Source: Piezodorus guildinii (Eukaryota; Arthropoda; Insecta; Hemiptera; Pentatomidae). Taken from it: a stretch of DNA of 64,000 nucleotides. Under the pieces are notes generated by a model that saw only the letters and a list, made by a program, of their open reading frames with translations, was not told the origin of the DNA and searched no databases. The position numbers were made by a program, and so were the translations under genes. Below, one piece after another: positions 44,031-54,689 of this stretch. Where the stretch lies: the NCBI GenBank assembly GCA_023052935.1, contig CM041292.1, positions 39,005,639 to 39,069,638 on the forward strand. Reading direction: 5' to 3'. Each line of letters begins with the position of its first letter. Positions within the stretch are counted from its first letter, which is position 1.

Positions 44031-44282
44031 TTTCAATAAAATAATAAAAATCAAATTAACATGATTTTATGTTTTAATGGTTATTTTAATTACACCTTGT
44101 GTTTTTAACCCTTGTGGCTTGTTAAATGTTCCCAGGGGCCTTTCTACATATAATTAGTCACTAATATAATAATAAGTATAACCGATACTTTAATTTTAAG
44201 ACATTTGCGATACAAAGTCTGGTAGTCGGATTAGCGGGATTCGTTTTATTTTAGTTTTATAGTCGCGGGCGAAAATATTATC

Positions 44283-46136
44283 AATAGTGGTTTATTTTAA
44301 CTTTTTCGTATTTATTGGATAGTAGGCTCAGCAGATGAGTTCCCAAAGGTTCGTTGCCGATTATACTATTAATTTTAATCGCGCTCGCTCAAATATGGGT
44401 TTATTATAACTTTTTCGTATTTATTGGATACAAGGCTCAGTAGCTGCGTTCCCAAAGGTTCGTTACCGACTACACTATTAATTTCAATAGCGCTCGCTCA
44501 AATATGGGTTTATTATAACTTTTTCGTATTTATTGGATACAAGGCTCAGTAGCTGCGTTCCCAAAGGTTCGTTACCGACTACAGTATTAATTTTAATCGC
44601 GCTCGCTCAAATATGGGTTTATTATAATTTTTTCGTATTTATTGGATACTAGGCTCAGTTGCTGCGTTACGGGGGGTTCTTTCCCGACCATTCTATTAAT
44701 TATTCGTGCGCTCGCTCAAGTATGGGTTTATTATAACTTTTTCGTATTTATTGGATACTAGGCTCAGTTGCTGCGTTACGGAGGGTTCTTTCCCGACCAT
44801 TCTATTAATTATTCGTGCGCTCGCTCAAATATGGGTTTATTATAACTTTTTCGTATTTATTGGATACAAGGCTCAGTAGCTGCGTTCCCAAAGGTTCGTT
44901 ACCGACTACACTATTAATTTTAATCGCGCTCGCTCAAATATGGGTTTATTATAATTTTTTCGTATTTATTGGATACTAGGCTCAGTTGCTGCGTTACGGA
45001 GGGTTCTTTCCCGACCATTCTATTAATTATTCGTGCGCTCGCTCAAATATGGGTTTATTATAACTTTTTCGTATTTATTGGATACAAGGCTCAGTAGCTG
45101 CGTTCCCAAAGGTTCGTCACCGACTACAGTATTAATTTTAATCGCGCTCGCTCAAATATGGGTTTATTATAATTTTTTCGTATTTATTGGATACTAGGCT
45201 CAGTTGCTGCGTTACGGGGGGTTCTTTCCCGACCATTCTATTAATTATTCGTGCGCTCGCTCAAGTATGGGTTTATTATAACTTTTTCGTATTTATTGGA
45301 TACTAGGCTCAGTTGCTGCGTTACGGAGGGTTCTATCCCGACCATTCTATTAATTATTCGTGCGCTCGCTCAAATATGGGTTTATTATAATTTTTTCGTA
45401 TTTATTGGATACTAGGCACAGTAGCTGCGTTACGGGGGGTTCTTTCCCGACCATTCTATTAATTATTCGTGCGCTCGCTCAAATATGGGTTTATTATAAC
45501 TTTTTCGTATTTATTGGATACTAGGCACAGTAGCTGCATTACGGGGGGTTCTTTCCCGACCAGTCTATTAATTATTCGTGCGCTCACTCAAATATGGGTT
45601 TATTATAACTTTTTCGTATTTATTGGATACTAGGCTCAGTTGCTGCGTTACGGGGGGTTCTTTCCCGACCATTCTATTAATTATTCGTGCGCTCGCTCAA
45701 GTATGGGTTTATTATAACTTTTTCGTATTTATTGGATACTAGGCTCAGTTGCTGCGTTACGGAGGGTTCTTTCCCGACCATTCTATTAATTATTCGTGCG
45801 CTCGCTCAAATATGGGTTTATTATAATTTTTTCGTATTTATTGGATACTAGGCTCAGTTGCTGCGTTACGGAGGGTTCTTTCCCGACCATTCTATTAATT
45901 ATTCGTGCGCTCGCTCAAATATGGGTTTATTATAATTTTTTCGTATTTATTGGATACTAGGCTCAGTTGCTGCGTTACGGGGGGTTCTTTCCTGACCACT
46001 CTATTAATTATTCGTACGCTCGCTCAAATATGGGTTTATTATAACTTTTTTGTATTTATTCGCTATTAGGCTCAGTCGCTGCGTAACCAAGGACTCGTTA
46101 CAGATTATAATATTAATTTTAATTGCGCTAACTCAA
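44283..46136. repeat. 109-bp tandem array, left arm, 17 units
   Basis: The unit starts are exactly 109 bases apart where measured (44391, 44500, 44609, 44718). Every unit holds TATTGGATACNAGGCTCAGT-like sequence and CGCTCGCTCAAATATGGG. Two main subtypes: A with CCCAAAGGTTCGTTACCGAC and B with GGAGGGTTCTTTCCCGACC. The order is about A' A A B B A B A B B B' B' B B B B C, so subtypes are interspersed. No long ORF. Confidence 0.9.
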
Positions 46137-46387
46137 GTAGAGGTTTATCAAATAAGAATGTACTTATAAAATCGTTCTGTTTAGCTGATTATTATCAAAC
46201 TCCAAAATATTAACCAAAAAGAGAACTTACTATCCTGAAAAAAAGGATAAGCGGTAACCCAATACATGAAAAGTTACAAAAAACACGAAATAAACATACA
46301 TTAAACCAACTGACTAAAAAAACATTAACACATTCACTAACAAAACTCCCGAAACACAAATACAGAAATTAGCATAGAAAAGAAACA
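46137..46387. other. Unrepeated spacer between foldback arms
   Basis: About 250 AT-rich bases with no counterpart elsewhere in the window. It contains only a chance minus-strand ORF and no transposase motif. It would form the loop if the arms paired. Confidence 0.6.
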
Positions 46388-47255
46388 CGAGCGCACGAAT
46401 AATTAATAGAATGGTCGGGAAAGAACCCTCCGTAACGCAGCAACTGAGCCTAGTATCCAATAAATACGAAAAAATTATAATAAACCCATATTTGAGCGAG
46501 CGCACGAATAATTAATAGAATGGTCGGGAAAGAACCCTCCGTAACGCAGCAACTGAGCCTAGTATCCAATAAATACCAAAAAGTTATAATAAACCCATAC
46601 TTGAGCGAGCGCACGAATAATTAATAGAATGGTCAGGAAAGAACCCCCCGTAACGCAGCAACTGAGCCTAGTATCCAATAAATACGAAAAAGTTATAATA
46701 AACCCATATTTGAGTGAGCGCACGAATAATTAATAGACTGGTCGGGAAAGAACCCCCCGTAATGCAGCTACTGTGCCTAGTATCCAATAAATACGAAAAA
46801 GTTATAATAAACCCATATTTGAGCGAGCGCACGAATAATTAATAGAATGGTCGGGAAAGAACCCCCCGTAACGCAGCTACTGTGCCTAGTATCCAATAAA
46901 TACGAAAAAATTATAATAAACCCATATTTGAGCGAGCGCGATTAAAATTAATAGTGTAGTCGGTAACGAACCTTTGGGAACGCAGCTACTGAGCCTTGTA
47001 TCCAATAAATACGAAAAAGTTATAATAAACCCATATTTGAGCGAGCGCACGAATAATTAATAGAATGGTCGGGAAAGAACCCTCCGTAACGCAGCAACTG
47101 AGCCTAGTATCCAATAAATACGAAAAAATTATAATAAACCCATATTTGAGCGAGCGCGATTAAAATTAATAGTATAATCGGTAACGAACCTTTGGGAACT
47201 CATCTGCTGAGCCTACTATCCAATAAATACGAATAAGTTAAAATAAACCTCTATT
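46388..47255. repeat. 109-bp tandem array, right arm, 8 inverted units
   Basis: Reverse complements of the left-array units. Reading inwards from 47255 the order is A' B A B' B' B B B. The outermost A' unit (with AGTAGGCTCAGCAGATGAG on the sense strand) matches the outermost left unit. The array is less than half the length of the left one. Confidence 0.9.
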
Positions 47256-47510
47256 GATAATATTTTCGCCCGCGACTATAAAACTAAAATAAAACGAATC
47301 CCGCTAATCCGACTACCAGACTTTGTATCGCAAATGTCTTAAAATTAAAGTATCATTTATACTTATTATTATATTAGTGACTAATTATATGTAGAAAGGC
47401 CCCTGGGAACATTTAACAAGCCACAAGGGTTAAAAACACAAGGTGTAATTAAAATAACCATTAAAACATAAAATCATGTTAATTTGATTTTTATTATTTT
47501 ATTGAAATCG

Positions 47511-47725
47511 AAAAAGGTTGAATTTGAAATGGAAAAGGTTGAATTTGACTTGGAAAAGGTTGAATTTGACTTGGAAAAGGTTGAATTTGACTTGGAAAAG
47601 GTTGAATTTGACTTGGAAAAGGTTGAATTTGACTTGGAAAAGGTTGAATTTGAATTGGAAAAGGTTGAATTTGACTTGGAAAAGGTTGAATTTGACTTGG
47701 AAAAGGTTGAATTTGACTTGGAAAT
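47511..47725. repeat. Inner 21-bp tandem array, right arm
   Basis: About eleven units of AAGGTTGAATTTGACTTGGAA, one more than in the mirrored left array. The + strand reads KVEFDLE repeats for 97 codons, but only because the unit length is a multiple of three. Confidence 0.9.
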
Positions 47726-48187
47726 GCTATATATAGTGCAAACCAAGTTTTTTTGTTTATTTTTTTATATCAAATAGGGCTGTCAAAGGGAGGTTTGTAT
47801 AAAAAAACCAAATGAAGATTACGTCTCCAAAGTATGTGTAATTATTAATATTTAAAGTAACGGTAGTTTACATTCGTTCTACTTTAGGTGAACACACAGA
47901 CTGTTTTATAAATGAGAAAAGCTCTGAAAAAAACTTTAAAAAAAATAAAAATTTTATGAATGTATTATTCGGAACAGTCTCTTCTATTTTATTTATATAT
48001 TTATTTATCATAACATATATAAACTATGATTATTAAACTATTACGTTTTGAGGTACTTCTTATGCCTCATCTTCAGATCTTTAAATATTATCTAAAATAC
48101 AATTGAATAAATATTATAAGCAACCATACAAACAATAACAAACATTATCAATAATTTAGAAATCATTTATCACTTAAAATATTTACA

Positions 48188-48476
48188 ATCTGTTTACAAA
48201 AATGTTTTATTAAAATTCTACTTACTTTTATTTCCATATTATATCCTAATATAGGTCATTTAATAATGTAACATTATTTATATTCAGTCCCTATGTATGA
48301 ATAATCCTGTCATTCTGTTAAAATAATCTATTATTTCATTGTCACATAATAATTTCTTCAACATTTTGCTTCTAAACACTTGCAACTATCATGTAAACTA
48401 AATTAGCATTTATCTAATTCCATAAATACATTCATAACTTAAATTACTCTTCTATAATAGTTAAATGTTAAATGTT
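48188..48476. repeat. Right-arm outer extension, absent on the left
   Basis: This stretch continues the right arm and is shared with the solo copy at 52672-53300, up to GTTAAATGTTAAAT. The left arm lacks it, being joined to a 21-bp array at 43372. The probable true element end is therefore near 48476. Bases 48477-48930 contain nothing else except a weak CTGAAGATG motif at 48819. Confidence 0.65.
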
Positions 48477-48937
48477 ACTTCATCATGTCCATACAAAAAA
48501 CACTTTAAGAGTTGATCACTCCAATCCAGAGCTCCTTTTACGGTACATATCCCAACCTTAGGTTGTAAGCTAATTTACATAGGGTAAGGAGGGTGTTAGT
48601 ATTTTCCATTCTAAGTCTCTAAGCCTTCGGGCACAACTTACCAAGGCAATAAACGACGGGAAGAACATAGCCGCGCGAAAGTAAACCATTAGGCAAGCAG
48701 ACATAAATTTTAAGATTCTATCCACAACGATATTAGTTATAAATATGACGTAATAACAAAAACAAGATTTACCCTTTATGATCAAGATATTTTAATATAC
48801 ATGTATTCATTTATAAGCCTGAAGATGCAGTCAATGTAGACATCTAGTTTAGCTGCTATATATAACATGAACCCGATAACTCTATCACTGTTTTACGCCT
48901 TTTGATCTCCTCGTAATTTTTTTTTTTTTTTTTTTTA

Positions 48938-49370
48938 ATCTCCCTTTAAACCTACTGCTCTGGTATGAAGAAATATTCTGGTTCAAACTTAATCATACTC
49001 AATTGGGTATTAATCGTATACAAAAACGATTTTTTAAAAAATATTTAACAGATGAAAGAGTACTATCTTAATTTGTTCAGAAACCTTCTGGAGATCATTC
49101 CGAAAATCATATGCTCACCCGCCCATCATTGGCTCACCAATTGATCGTCATTAGCTCACTTTTTGATTTCTGGAATAATTAATTAATTAATAATGGAATT
49201 AATTATTTTGATGATTACACCCATTCAAGCTCTGCTGAGTACTACATCAGATCAGATTTCATATATAAAGACACTAAAAAAAAAAAAAATGATGGACCAA
49301 AACCTCATCTTTTCAAATTTTCTAGGAAGACGCATCCGATTGTACGTTTTGCTGAGAATGCCCCCATATC
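48938..49370 (+). mobile_element. Partial copy of a TIR element (family T)
   Basis: Aligns with 61018-61566: ACCTACTGCTCTGGTATGAA, AATATTTAACAGATGAAAG, GATCATTCCGAAAATCAT, TCGTCATTAGCTCACTTT. It ends GCTGAGAATGCCCCCATA, the right terminal repeat of the family. The left terminal repeat is missing. Undisrupted at the site where the 61-kb copy carries a 118-bp insertion. Confidence 0.65.
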
Positions 49371-49639
49371 CCTTTTAATTCTTTCCAAAAAGTACCATAT
49401 CGATATTATTATATTAAAAAATCACTAGAAAAGTGCAATGATTAGGAAAAATAAGTTGTTAACACAGCAAAAAAAAAAAATAGATATTAATGAAAAAGAG
49501 TTAAATAAATTGCTCCAGGAACAAATAAATGACAGATTTTTGCGTTTCCTGTAAATTAGTCTAATGTGGATATAGTACTTTTTGGAACTCAACGTCCCAA
49601 TTAGTGAAGTCAGAGCCACTTGAACTCGGAATTTTTTTG

Positions 49640-50110
49640 TTAAGTTACTATCATTGGAAGGATAATGTATAGTACATCTTTTTTTTTTACGATTTATTGT
49701 TATTAATTTGAAAGGGACATCCTTATCTACACTAGGTTAACATAAAAGCTTGAGCAATATCTTAATACAATAACCCTGATTAAAAAGAAATTACAAAAAA
49801 ATGTCTACCTTGAAAAAAAAGAGTTATAAAATTAAAACATTTTTAATTAGCAGCGTTTTAAAAACTAATCAGCTGGAATCAACATCGAATTGTTAAGATT
49901 ATCGTTAGACGCCTAGGTATTTTTGTGACGAATTTAGAAAAAAACAGTCTAAGTAGTTTCTGAGAAAAGCCGTGGATGGCTACACGGTCTTATTTTTTTA
50001 ATTCGTTATTTGGGTTCTACGGGTCTTCAACCGTAAGTCCTCAAATGAAGGGTGAGGCGTTATTTTTTTGATTGATTACTAAGGTTAAGTATTGAAAATA
50101 GTTAACCAAT
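49640..50110. repeat. Family Y dispersed repeat copy
   Basis: Shared with 27700-28030: GTTTTAAAAACTAATCAGCT region, TAAGATTATCGTT, GTTTCTGAGAAAAGC, GGGTTCTACGGGTCTT and the AATAGTTAACCA end. A separate short repeat at 49530-49610 matches 57360-57430 (TTCCTGTAAA..GGATATAGTAC). Bases 50111-50790 are featureless. Confidence 0.5.
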
Positions 50111-50791
50111 AACGTACATATAAGGTGGGTTGATATTTTATATTTCCTGAACTTTAACTATTTTCACTTTCTGCACAATGGTAAGCTTCTGTACGTTTGA
50201 TAACAAGATAAAAACATTGCAATTGTCTTAGTTTTTTACGCGAGGCTTACAAAGTATATAATACAATAGTCTCAGCATGATGATTAAGATTTACTGTTAT
50301 ATTTATAATAGAGTAATCTTACCCAAACTATAGTTGGTTTCGTTTATACAAGAAAGTATTTTCTATTGTTACATAAGCATGGTATGCTAAATGATTTTTA
50401 CTCAACGTTATAGAACTGTCAAGATTGCCCATCCGATCTTTGTAATAGGTCATGAACCCATTCTGGAGGAATTATGTTCCGCGCATTGATGTAAGTGCAA
50501 ATGGTAATGTATGTTATTTTGAAAAATGTTCGTAATAACCATAACTAATGCCTATTCATTTGTGACAGCGCAAAAGGACTGATTTCGCAACAAGAGCTTT
50601 GTTTTTCTACAAGTTGTTTCCTTATTTGGTTTCGAAATATAAGTTGCACTTTGCACTGCAGTTATTTGAAGACATTGAATATTATTTTTACCTTAATATT
50701 CGTCACAAAAACGACTAAAACTATAATTCAGACCTAGATCAATTTGTTATTGTTTTAAAAATGTCTCTCATTTATTGAGCAGTCTTTTTAA

Positions 50792-50795
<4 letters not shown>

Positions 50796-50856
<61 letters not shown>

Positions 50857-50872
50857 TATATATATATATTTA
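50796..50872. repeat. (TA)n microsatellite
   Basis: About 36 TA units interrupted once by an extra A. No function is suggested. Confidence 0.85.
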
Positions 50873-51039
50873 TAGTAAAATTTCCGTTTTATCTGTTTGA
50901 GAAAAATAAAGTAAATAAATGCTTAAAACTTACACATTGCATAAAAAATAACAGGGTATATCTACACAGTGCAATCTAAGTACACTAGCTCTAAACAGTG
51001 TTGTAAGTAAATAAAAATATAATTTTAGAATTTAAAGTC

Positions 51040-51560
51040 CCCATGTCAAGGTGAAAAGAAATATTATCAACCTGCGACTGAAAGTGCTATACTCTCTTCT
51101 ATCCAAATTTTCAAGATTAAAATTTAGACAGAAACTGAATATCTCTAACCTACATAAACCTATATGGACTTACGCTACAAGGGATTACAGCTCAGCAAAA
51201 AATACTTACATAAAAAAACTGCAACAATTTCAATATCGGATTTCAAAACGGCAGCTCCTTGATACGTCAACAACAAAACCTACATAAGGATTTACAACAA
51301 CCAACAGTTGAGGATCGCATAAGAACTCTCTATTGGCGATGTAAGCGACTTATTAATACTTTAGGCTTATAAACTGCATGTCGATATCTAAAGTTTCTGT
51401 TAGAAGAAGTTGGATGAGAGACCTTCTTCGCTAAAGCCCAGAAAGGGGTGCTGCTGAGCATTTTCCTTTGAGATGACTTTCATGCTCGCTGCTTTTATTT
51501 TATATACCACATCAGATTATTGTCTTAAGTTGCTGCTGACAATTGCAAATAAAAAAATTT
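51040..51560 (+). mobile_element. Decayed jockey-like LINE fragment (type J3)
   Basis: The + strand reads RLKVLYSLLSKFSRLKFRQK, then LHKPIWTYATRDYSSAKNTY and IKKLQQFQYRISK before stops. This aligns with KKRLKLLYPPISRRSKLKLK and AIWTYTSLIYGTGKKTHK of the copy at 10070. The 3' UTR has GGTGCTGCTGAGCA and ends near AAATTTGAAGC. Inactive. Confidence 0.65.
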
Positions 51561-52599
51561 GAAGCAAAAAATATTTCCTGCAATAATATAATCATAATCA
51601 TATTATGTTATACGAAATACTATTGACGAAAATATTAATTGAAAAAAAACAACAAATAAATATCAAATGTTTAAACAAGTGAACAACCAACATTGAACAA
51701 ATTAATATGTACATATATAGATAAAGTCATTTACATCTATATTAAACTTCAATGAATTCACACCAATATACAAGATTCAAGTACTAATATCGTATATTAA
51801 AAACAAAAACAAAAAAACGGCACGCGTGACTTTAACATTCCTCGGCAGTTAAAATAGATGTAAGAATGTTAAAATAAAGTAAAAGTTACAAAAATTTAAA
51901 TAATAACATTGAGTTTTGATGTAAACATTCATTTTGAATTAAATAATACAACGATAGAAATATTATCTACAATATTCTCTTAATTTCATTCACTTTCCGT
52001 TAACTCATATAACTTTGTATATTATATGAATTTTTTAAAAAATCTTTAGCTTTCCAACGGTATAGTAAACATACATATTGCTAATGGCATTTGATGGAAA
52101 ATAAAATATATTTTTGCTGTTTTTTCATACATTAGGTCAAAAATTGTGACAATTTGGCATTTAAGTCTTGATCCTAGTACTCTCCTCACAACTTACGCAG
52201 ATGACACAAGTGTGTTATCCGTAAATAATTACCCATCTGTTGCTCCCAAAACCCTTCAGACTGACATTTATTCCAGTGAAGAATAGTGTCAAAAGTGGAG
52301 AATTAAAATCAACCCTACTAAAGCCCGTTAAATTAACTTCACCCTTCGTCGAAAACCTATGTCCGCCTGTCCCACTATATCCTTTTAAAATATTCCACTC
52401 ACCTCAGTTGAACAGATCCGGTACCTAGGACTCTATCTAGACAAACGCCTTATTTGGAATCCTTACATTGGACTGAAACTACAAGAAACAGCTCGTAGAT
52501 ACCGTTAATACAACACTTACAGGACAAACGATAAAAATTTTCCACATGCCCCAAAAAATTAATTTATGTCACCATAATTAGGCCTGTTTGGATATATAG

Positions 52600-52658
52600 G
52601 ATTGAGTTATGGGGATCCACCAAACCGTCCAATTCTTTCCAAATTCAATCCTTGGAAT
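52600..52658. repeat. 59-bp direct repeat, left copy
   Basis: Runs from GATTGAGTTATGGGGATCC to CAATCCTTGGAAT and is repeated without a visible mismatch at 53307-53365. Both copies are jockey sequence, so only the left or right one is original. It brackets the solo-arm insertion. Confidence 0.9.
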
Positions 52659-53306
52659 AATATTTTATTTAATAATATTTAAAGTAACGGTAGTTTACAT
52701 TCGTTCTACTTTAGGTGAACACACAGACTGTTTTATAAATGAGAAAAACTCTGAAAAAAACTTTAAAAAAAATAAAAATTTTATGAATGTATTATTCGGA
52801 ACAGTCTCTTCTATTTTATTTATATATTTATTTATCATAACATATATAAACTATGATTATTAAACTATTACGTTTTGAGGTACTTCTTATGCCTCATCTT
52901 CAGATCTTTAAATATTATCTAAAATACAATTGAATAAATATTATAAGCAACCATACAAACAATAACAAACATTATCAATAATTTAGAAATCATTTATCAC
53001 TTAAAATATTTACAATATGTTTACAAAAATGTTTTATTAAAATTCTACTCACTTTTATTTCCATATTATATCCTAATATAGGTCATTTAATAATGTAACA
53101 TTATTTATATTCAGTCCCTATGTATGAATAATCCTGTCATTCTGTTAAAATAATCTATTATTTCATTGTCACATAATAATTTCTTCAACATTTTGCTTCT
53201 AAACACTTGCAACTATCATGTAAACTAAATTAGCATTTATCTAATTCCATAAATACATTCATAACTTAAATTACTCTTCTATAATAGTTAAATGTTAAAT
53301 TTTAAT
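52659..53306 (+). mobile_element. Solo copy of foldback outer arm inserted in the jockey copy
   Basis: Bases 52672-53300 match 47846-48472 of the foldback right arm almost base for base; differences seen include one in GAGAAAAACTC and one in ACAATATGTTT. It lacks the 21-bp and 109-bp arrays. It contains the hammerhead-like core at 52870-52903 (minus). It could be a non-autonomous derivative, or the original short element from which the foldback arms were built. ORFs inside it are incidental. Confidence 0.75.
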
Positions 53307-53365
53307 GATTGAGTTATGGGGATCCACCAAACCGTCCAATTCTTTCCAAATTCAATCCTTGGAAT
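53307..53365. repeat. 59-bp direct repeat, right copy
   Basis: Identical to 52600-52658. The jockey frame resumes directly after it (CCAAAATCCTTCGAAAG), which places the insertion between the two copies. Confidence 0.9.
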
Positions 53366-53417
53366 CCAAAATCCTTCGAAAGATCCTGAATGCCCCTTAC
53401 TTTGTCACCAATAAAAT

Positions 53418-54367
53418 TGTAGCAGAAGAGCCCCCCTCTTCGTTGCAAGGCAAACCTATAGAGTGTTGGGGCCAGCGGGGTCGTCCTAAGGATTTCCTTA
53501 CGCTGTGCCTGGTTGCTAAGCTGATTCACAGGACTTGTTTCTTGATATTAATTTATGTTTTGCAGAACAGATAAATTGAAGTCATAAACAACTTATATAT
53601 GTGGTATATGTGGTACAATATAAAAGGTATAGGTATAAAGGTAAACATGGTAAGATGATATTAGGTAGAAAACACTTTTGGATCTACACCGTTCCAACTG
53701 TTATAAAAAACCATATGCTTTTCTCTTATTAGCCTAATCAATGAATACTTGATAAAAGTATTTGTTCAAAGTTTTTGAGGAATTAAGAATAAATAAATAT
53801 ACTGGTATAAATTGCGTTAACATAGAGGTTAGAATAATCGATCTTTTGAAACGTTTTTATCAAAACAGAACATGTGTTGTTTTTTGTTAATAAAAATAAG
53901 AGGTAACAACCTGCTCTCTTACTGTCAATAATTCTTTATTGTTAATACGTTCATTCAATAAAGAAGTATTTACAGTAGAGAACAAGTTGTAACCTCTGGG
54001 ATCACTTGTAGCTGGGTGGCTAGCGTAACAGCCTCCCATGCTAAAGGTCACGGGTTCAAACCCGCAGGTGGTCCTAGGATTTTTTAATGGGAGTAAAAAA
54101 TCCTTAGTTACGCCGTCCTTCGGAGGGGACGTTAAAAGTTGGTCCCGAGCCTGTGCGATGTCAGGTACTCGTTAAAGATCCCTATCCTAATAAAACCTGG
54201 ATAGGCAAAATTTAGGACTCCCACTGTAGCATCGTCCGATTAGCCATAGTAGCATAAAGTGACGTTAAATAAATAAACAATAAACAAGTTGTAACCTGTT
54301 ATTTTTATTAACAAAAAAACAACACATGTTTTTGCCTTGCAACGAAGATGGGGGCTCTTCTGCTACA
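53418..54367. mobile_element. TIR DNA element inserted in the jockey copy
   Basis: The terminal inverted repeats begin TGTAGCAGAAGAGCCC at 53418 and mirror at 54333-54367, about 35 bases with one or two mismatches. AAAT flanks both ends (53414-53417 and 54368-54371), a 4-bp target duplication confirmed against the uninterrupted site in the J1 copy near 31650. A second inverted pair (ACATGTGTTGTTTTTTGTTA near 53870, mirrored near 54310-54330) makes the right half palindromic. No transposase ORF. Superfamily not assigned. It carries a SINE at 53996-54282. Confidence 0.8.
53996..54282 (+). repeat. Full-length SINE, family B, with 15-bp target duplications
   Basis: A-box TAGCTGGGTGG at 54009-54019, B-box GGGTTCAAACCC at 54052-54063, body to AAATAAATAAACAATA-like tail. 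Direct repeats AACAAGTTGTAACCT at 53981-53995 and 54283-54297. This is the reference copy for family B here (others at 9597, 10790, 19240 and 41100). A young insertion judging by the perfect duplications. Confidence 0.9.
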
Positions 54368-54689
54368 AAATAATTCATAAAGACCTAAATATCCCATTAG
54401 TCGCCGATCCAGCCCGAACTAGATATACCTCATTTTATTCCAAATTACCCGTCTACTCCAACCCACTCATCCACAAACTCTCATTACCATCTATTCCAGA
54501 TAATCCCCGAGGCGGCTGAAAAGAAGATAGCTTCGCGACCTACTACATTAAATAAACACTGAAGTGCTACCACTGGGTAGTTTCTTCACATGCCTCCATC
54601 ACGCCCAATTGATCTGTTAACACATTTACTTAATGTATTTTATTGTATAATATAGTTGTAAATTTCTTGACACAGTATTTTCATCAATG

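Larger units (their letters stand above)
43372..48187. mobile_element. Foldback-like element with long arms containing tandem arrays
   Basis: The left arm 43372-46136 is mirrored by the right arm 46388-48187. Matching landmarks include GTAGTCGGATTAGCGGGATT at 44222 against its complement ending at 47316. Coordinate sums differ by 21 between inner and outer landmarks, equal to one extra 21-bp unit on the right. In order from outside in, each arm has ~450 bp unique sequence, a 21-bp array, ~250 bp unique sequence and a 109-bp array. A ~250-bp unrepeated spacer (about 46137-46387) separates the arms. No transposase is visible. The layout resembles Drosophila FB elements (long inverted repeats made partly of tandem repeats). 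Small differences between arms (for example near 44180 and 47353) argue against a simple assembly artefact. Confidence 0.75.
52178..54669 (+). mobile_element. Jockey-like LINE copy (type J1) split by two later insertions
   Basis: The pieces are 52178-52658, 53307-53417 and 54368-54669. The first has TTYADDTSVLSVNNYP-like sequence (tac of YADD at 52194) and EEWCQKWRIKINPTK. The second has IELWGSTKPSNSFQIQSLES and KILRKILNAPYFVTNKI. The third continues IIHKDLNIPLVADPARTRYT and ends DNPRGG with the family 3' end. Joined in order they parallel the J1 copy at 30889-31945. Frameshifts and stops are also present outside the insertions. Confidence 0.8.

Noticed and set aside
43254..47725. CRISPR-like arrays
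   Set aside because: The 21-bp and 109-bp repeats are directly tandem with no unique spacers, in an animal genome next to inverted arms. Not CRISPR.
47484..47777. Open frames reading KVEFDLE repeats (also 43157-43371 and 43782-44054)
   Set aside because: They exist only because the tandem unit is 21 bases, open in several frames on both strands. The two mirrored arrays give the same frames, and there is no start context, splice signal or domain. Treated as a by-product of the foldback arrays.
43372..48187. Palindrome as a read-chimera artefact
   Set aside because: The arms differ in array length (17 against 8 units), by one 21-bp unit, and by scattered substitutions, and a unique spacer separates them. 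A fold-back read artefact would give near-identical arms.
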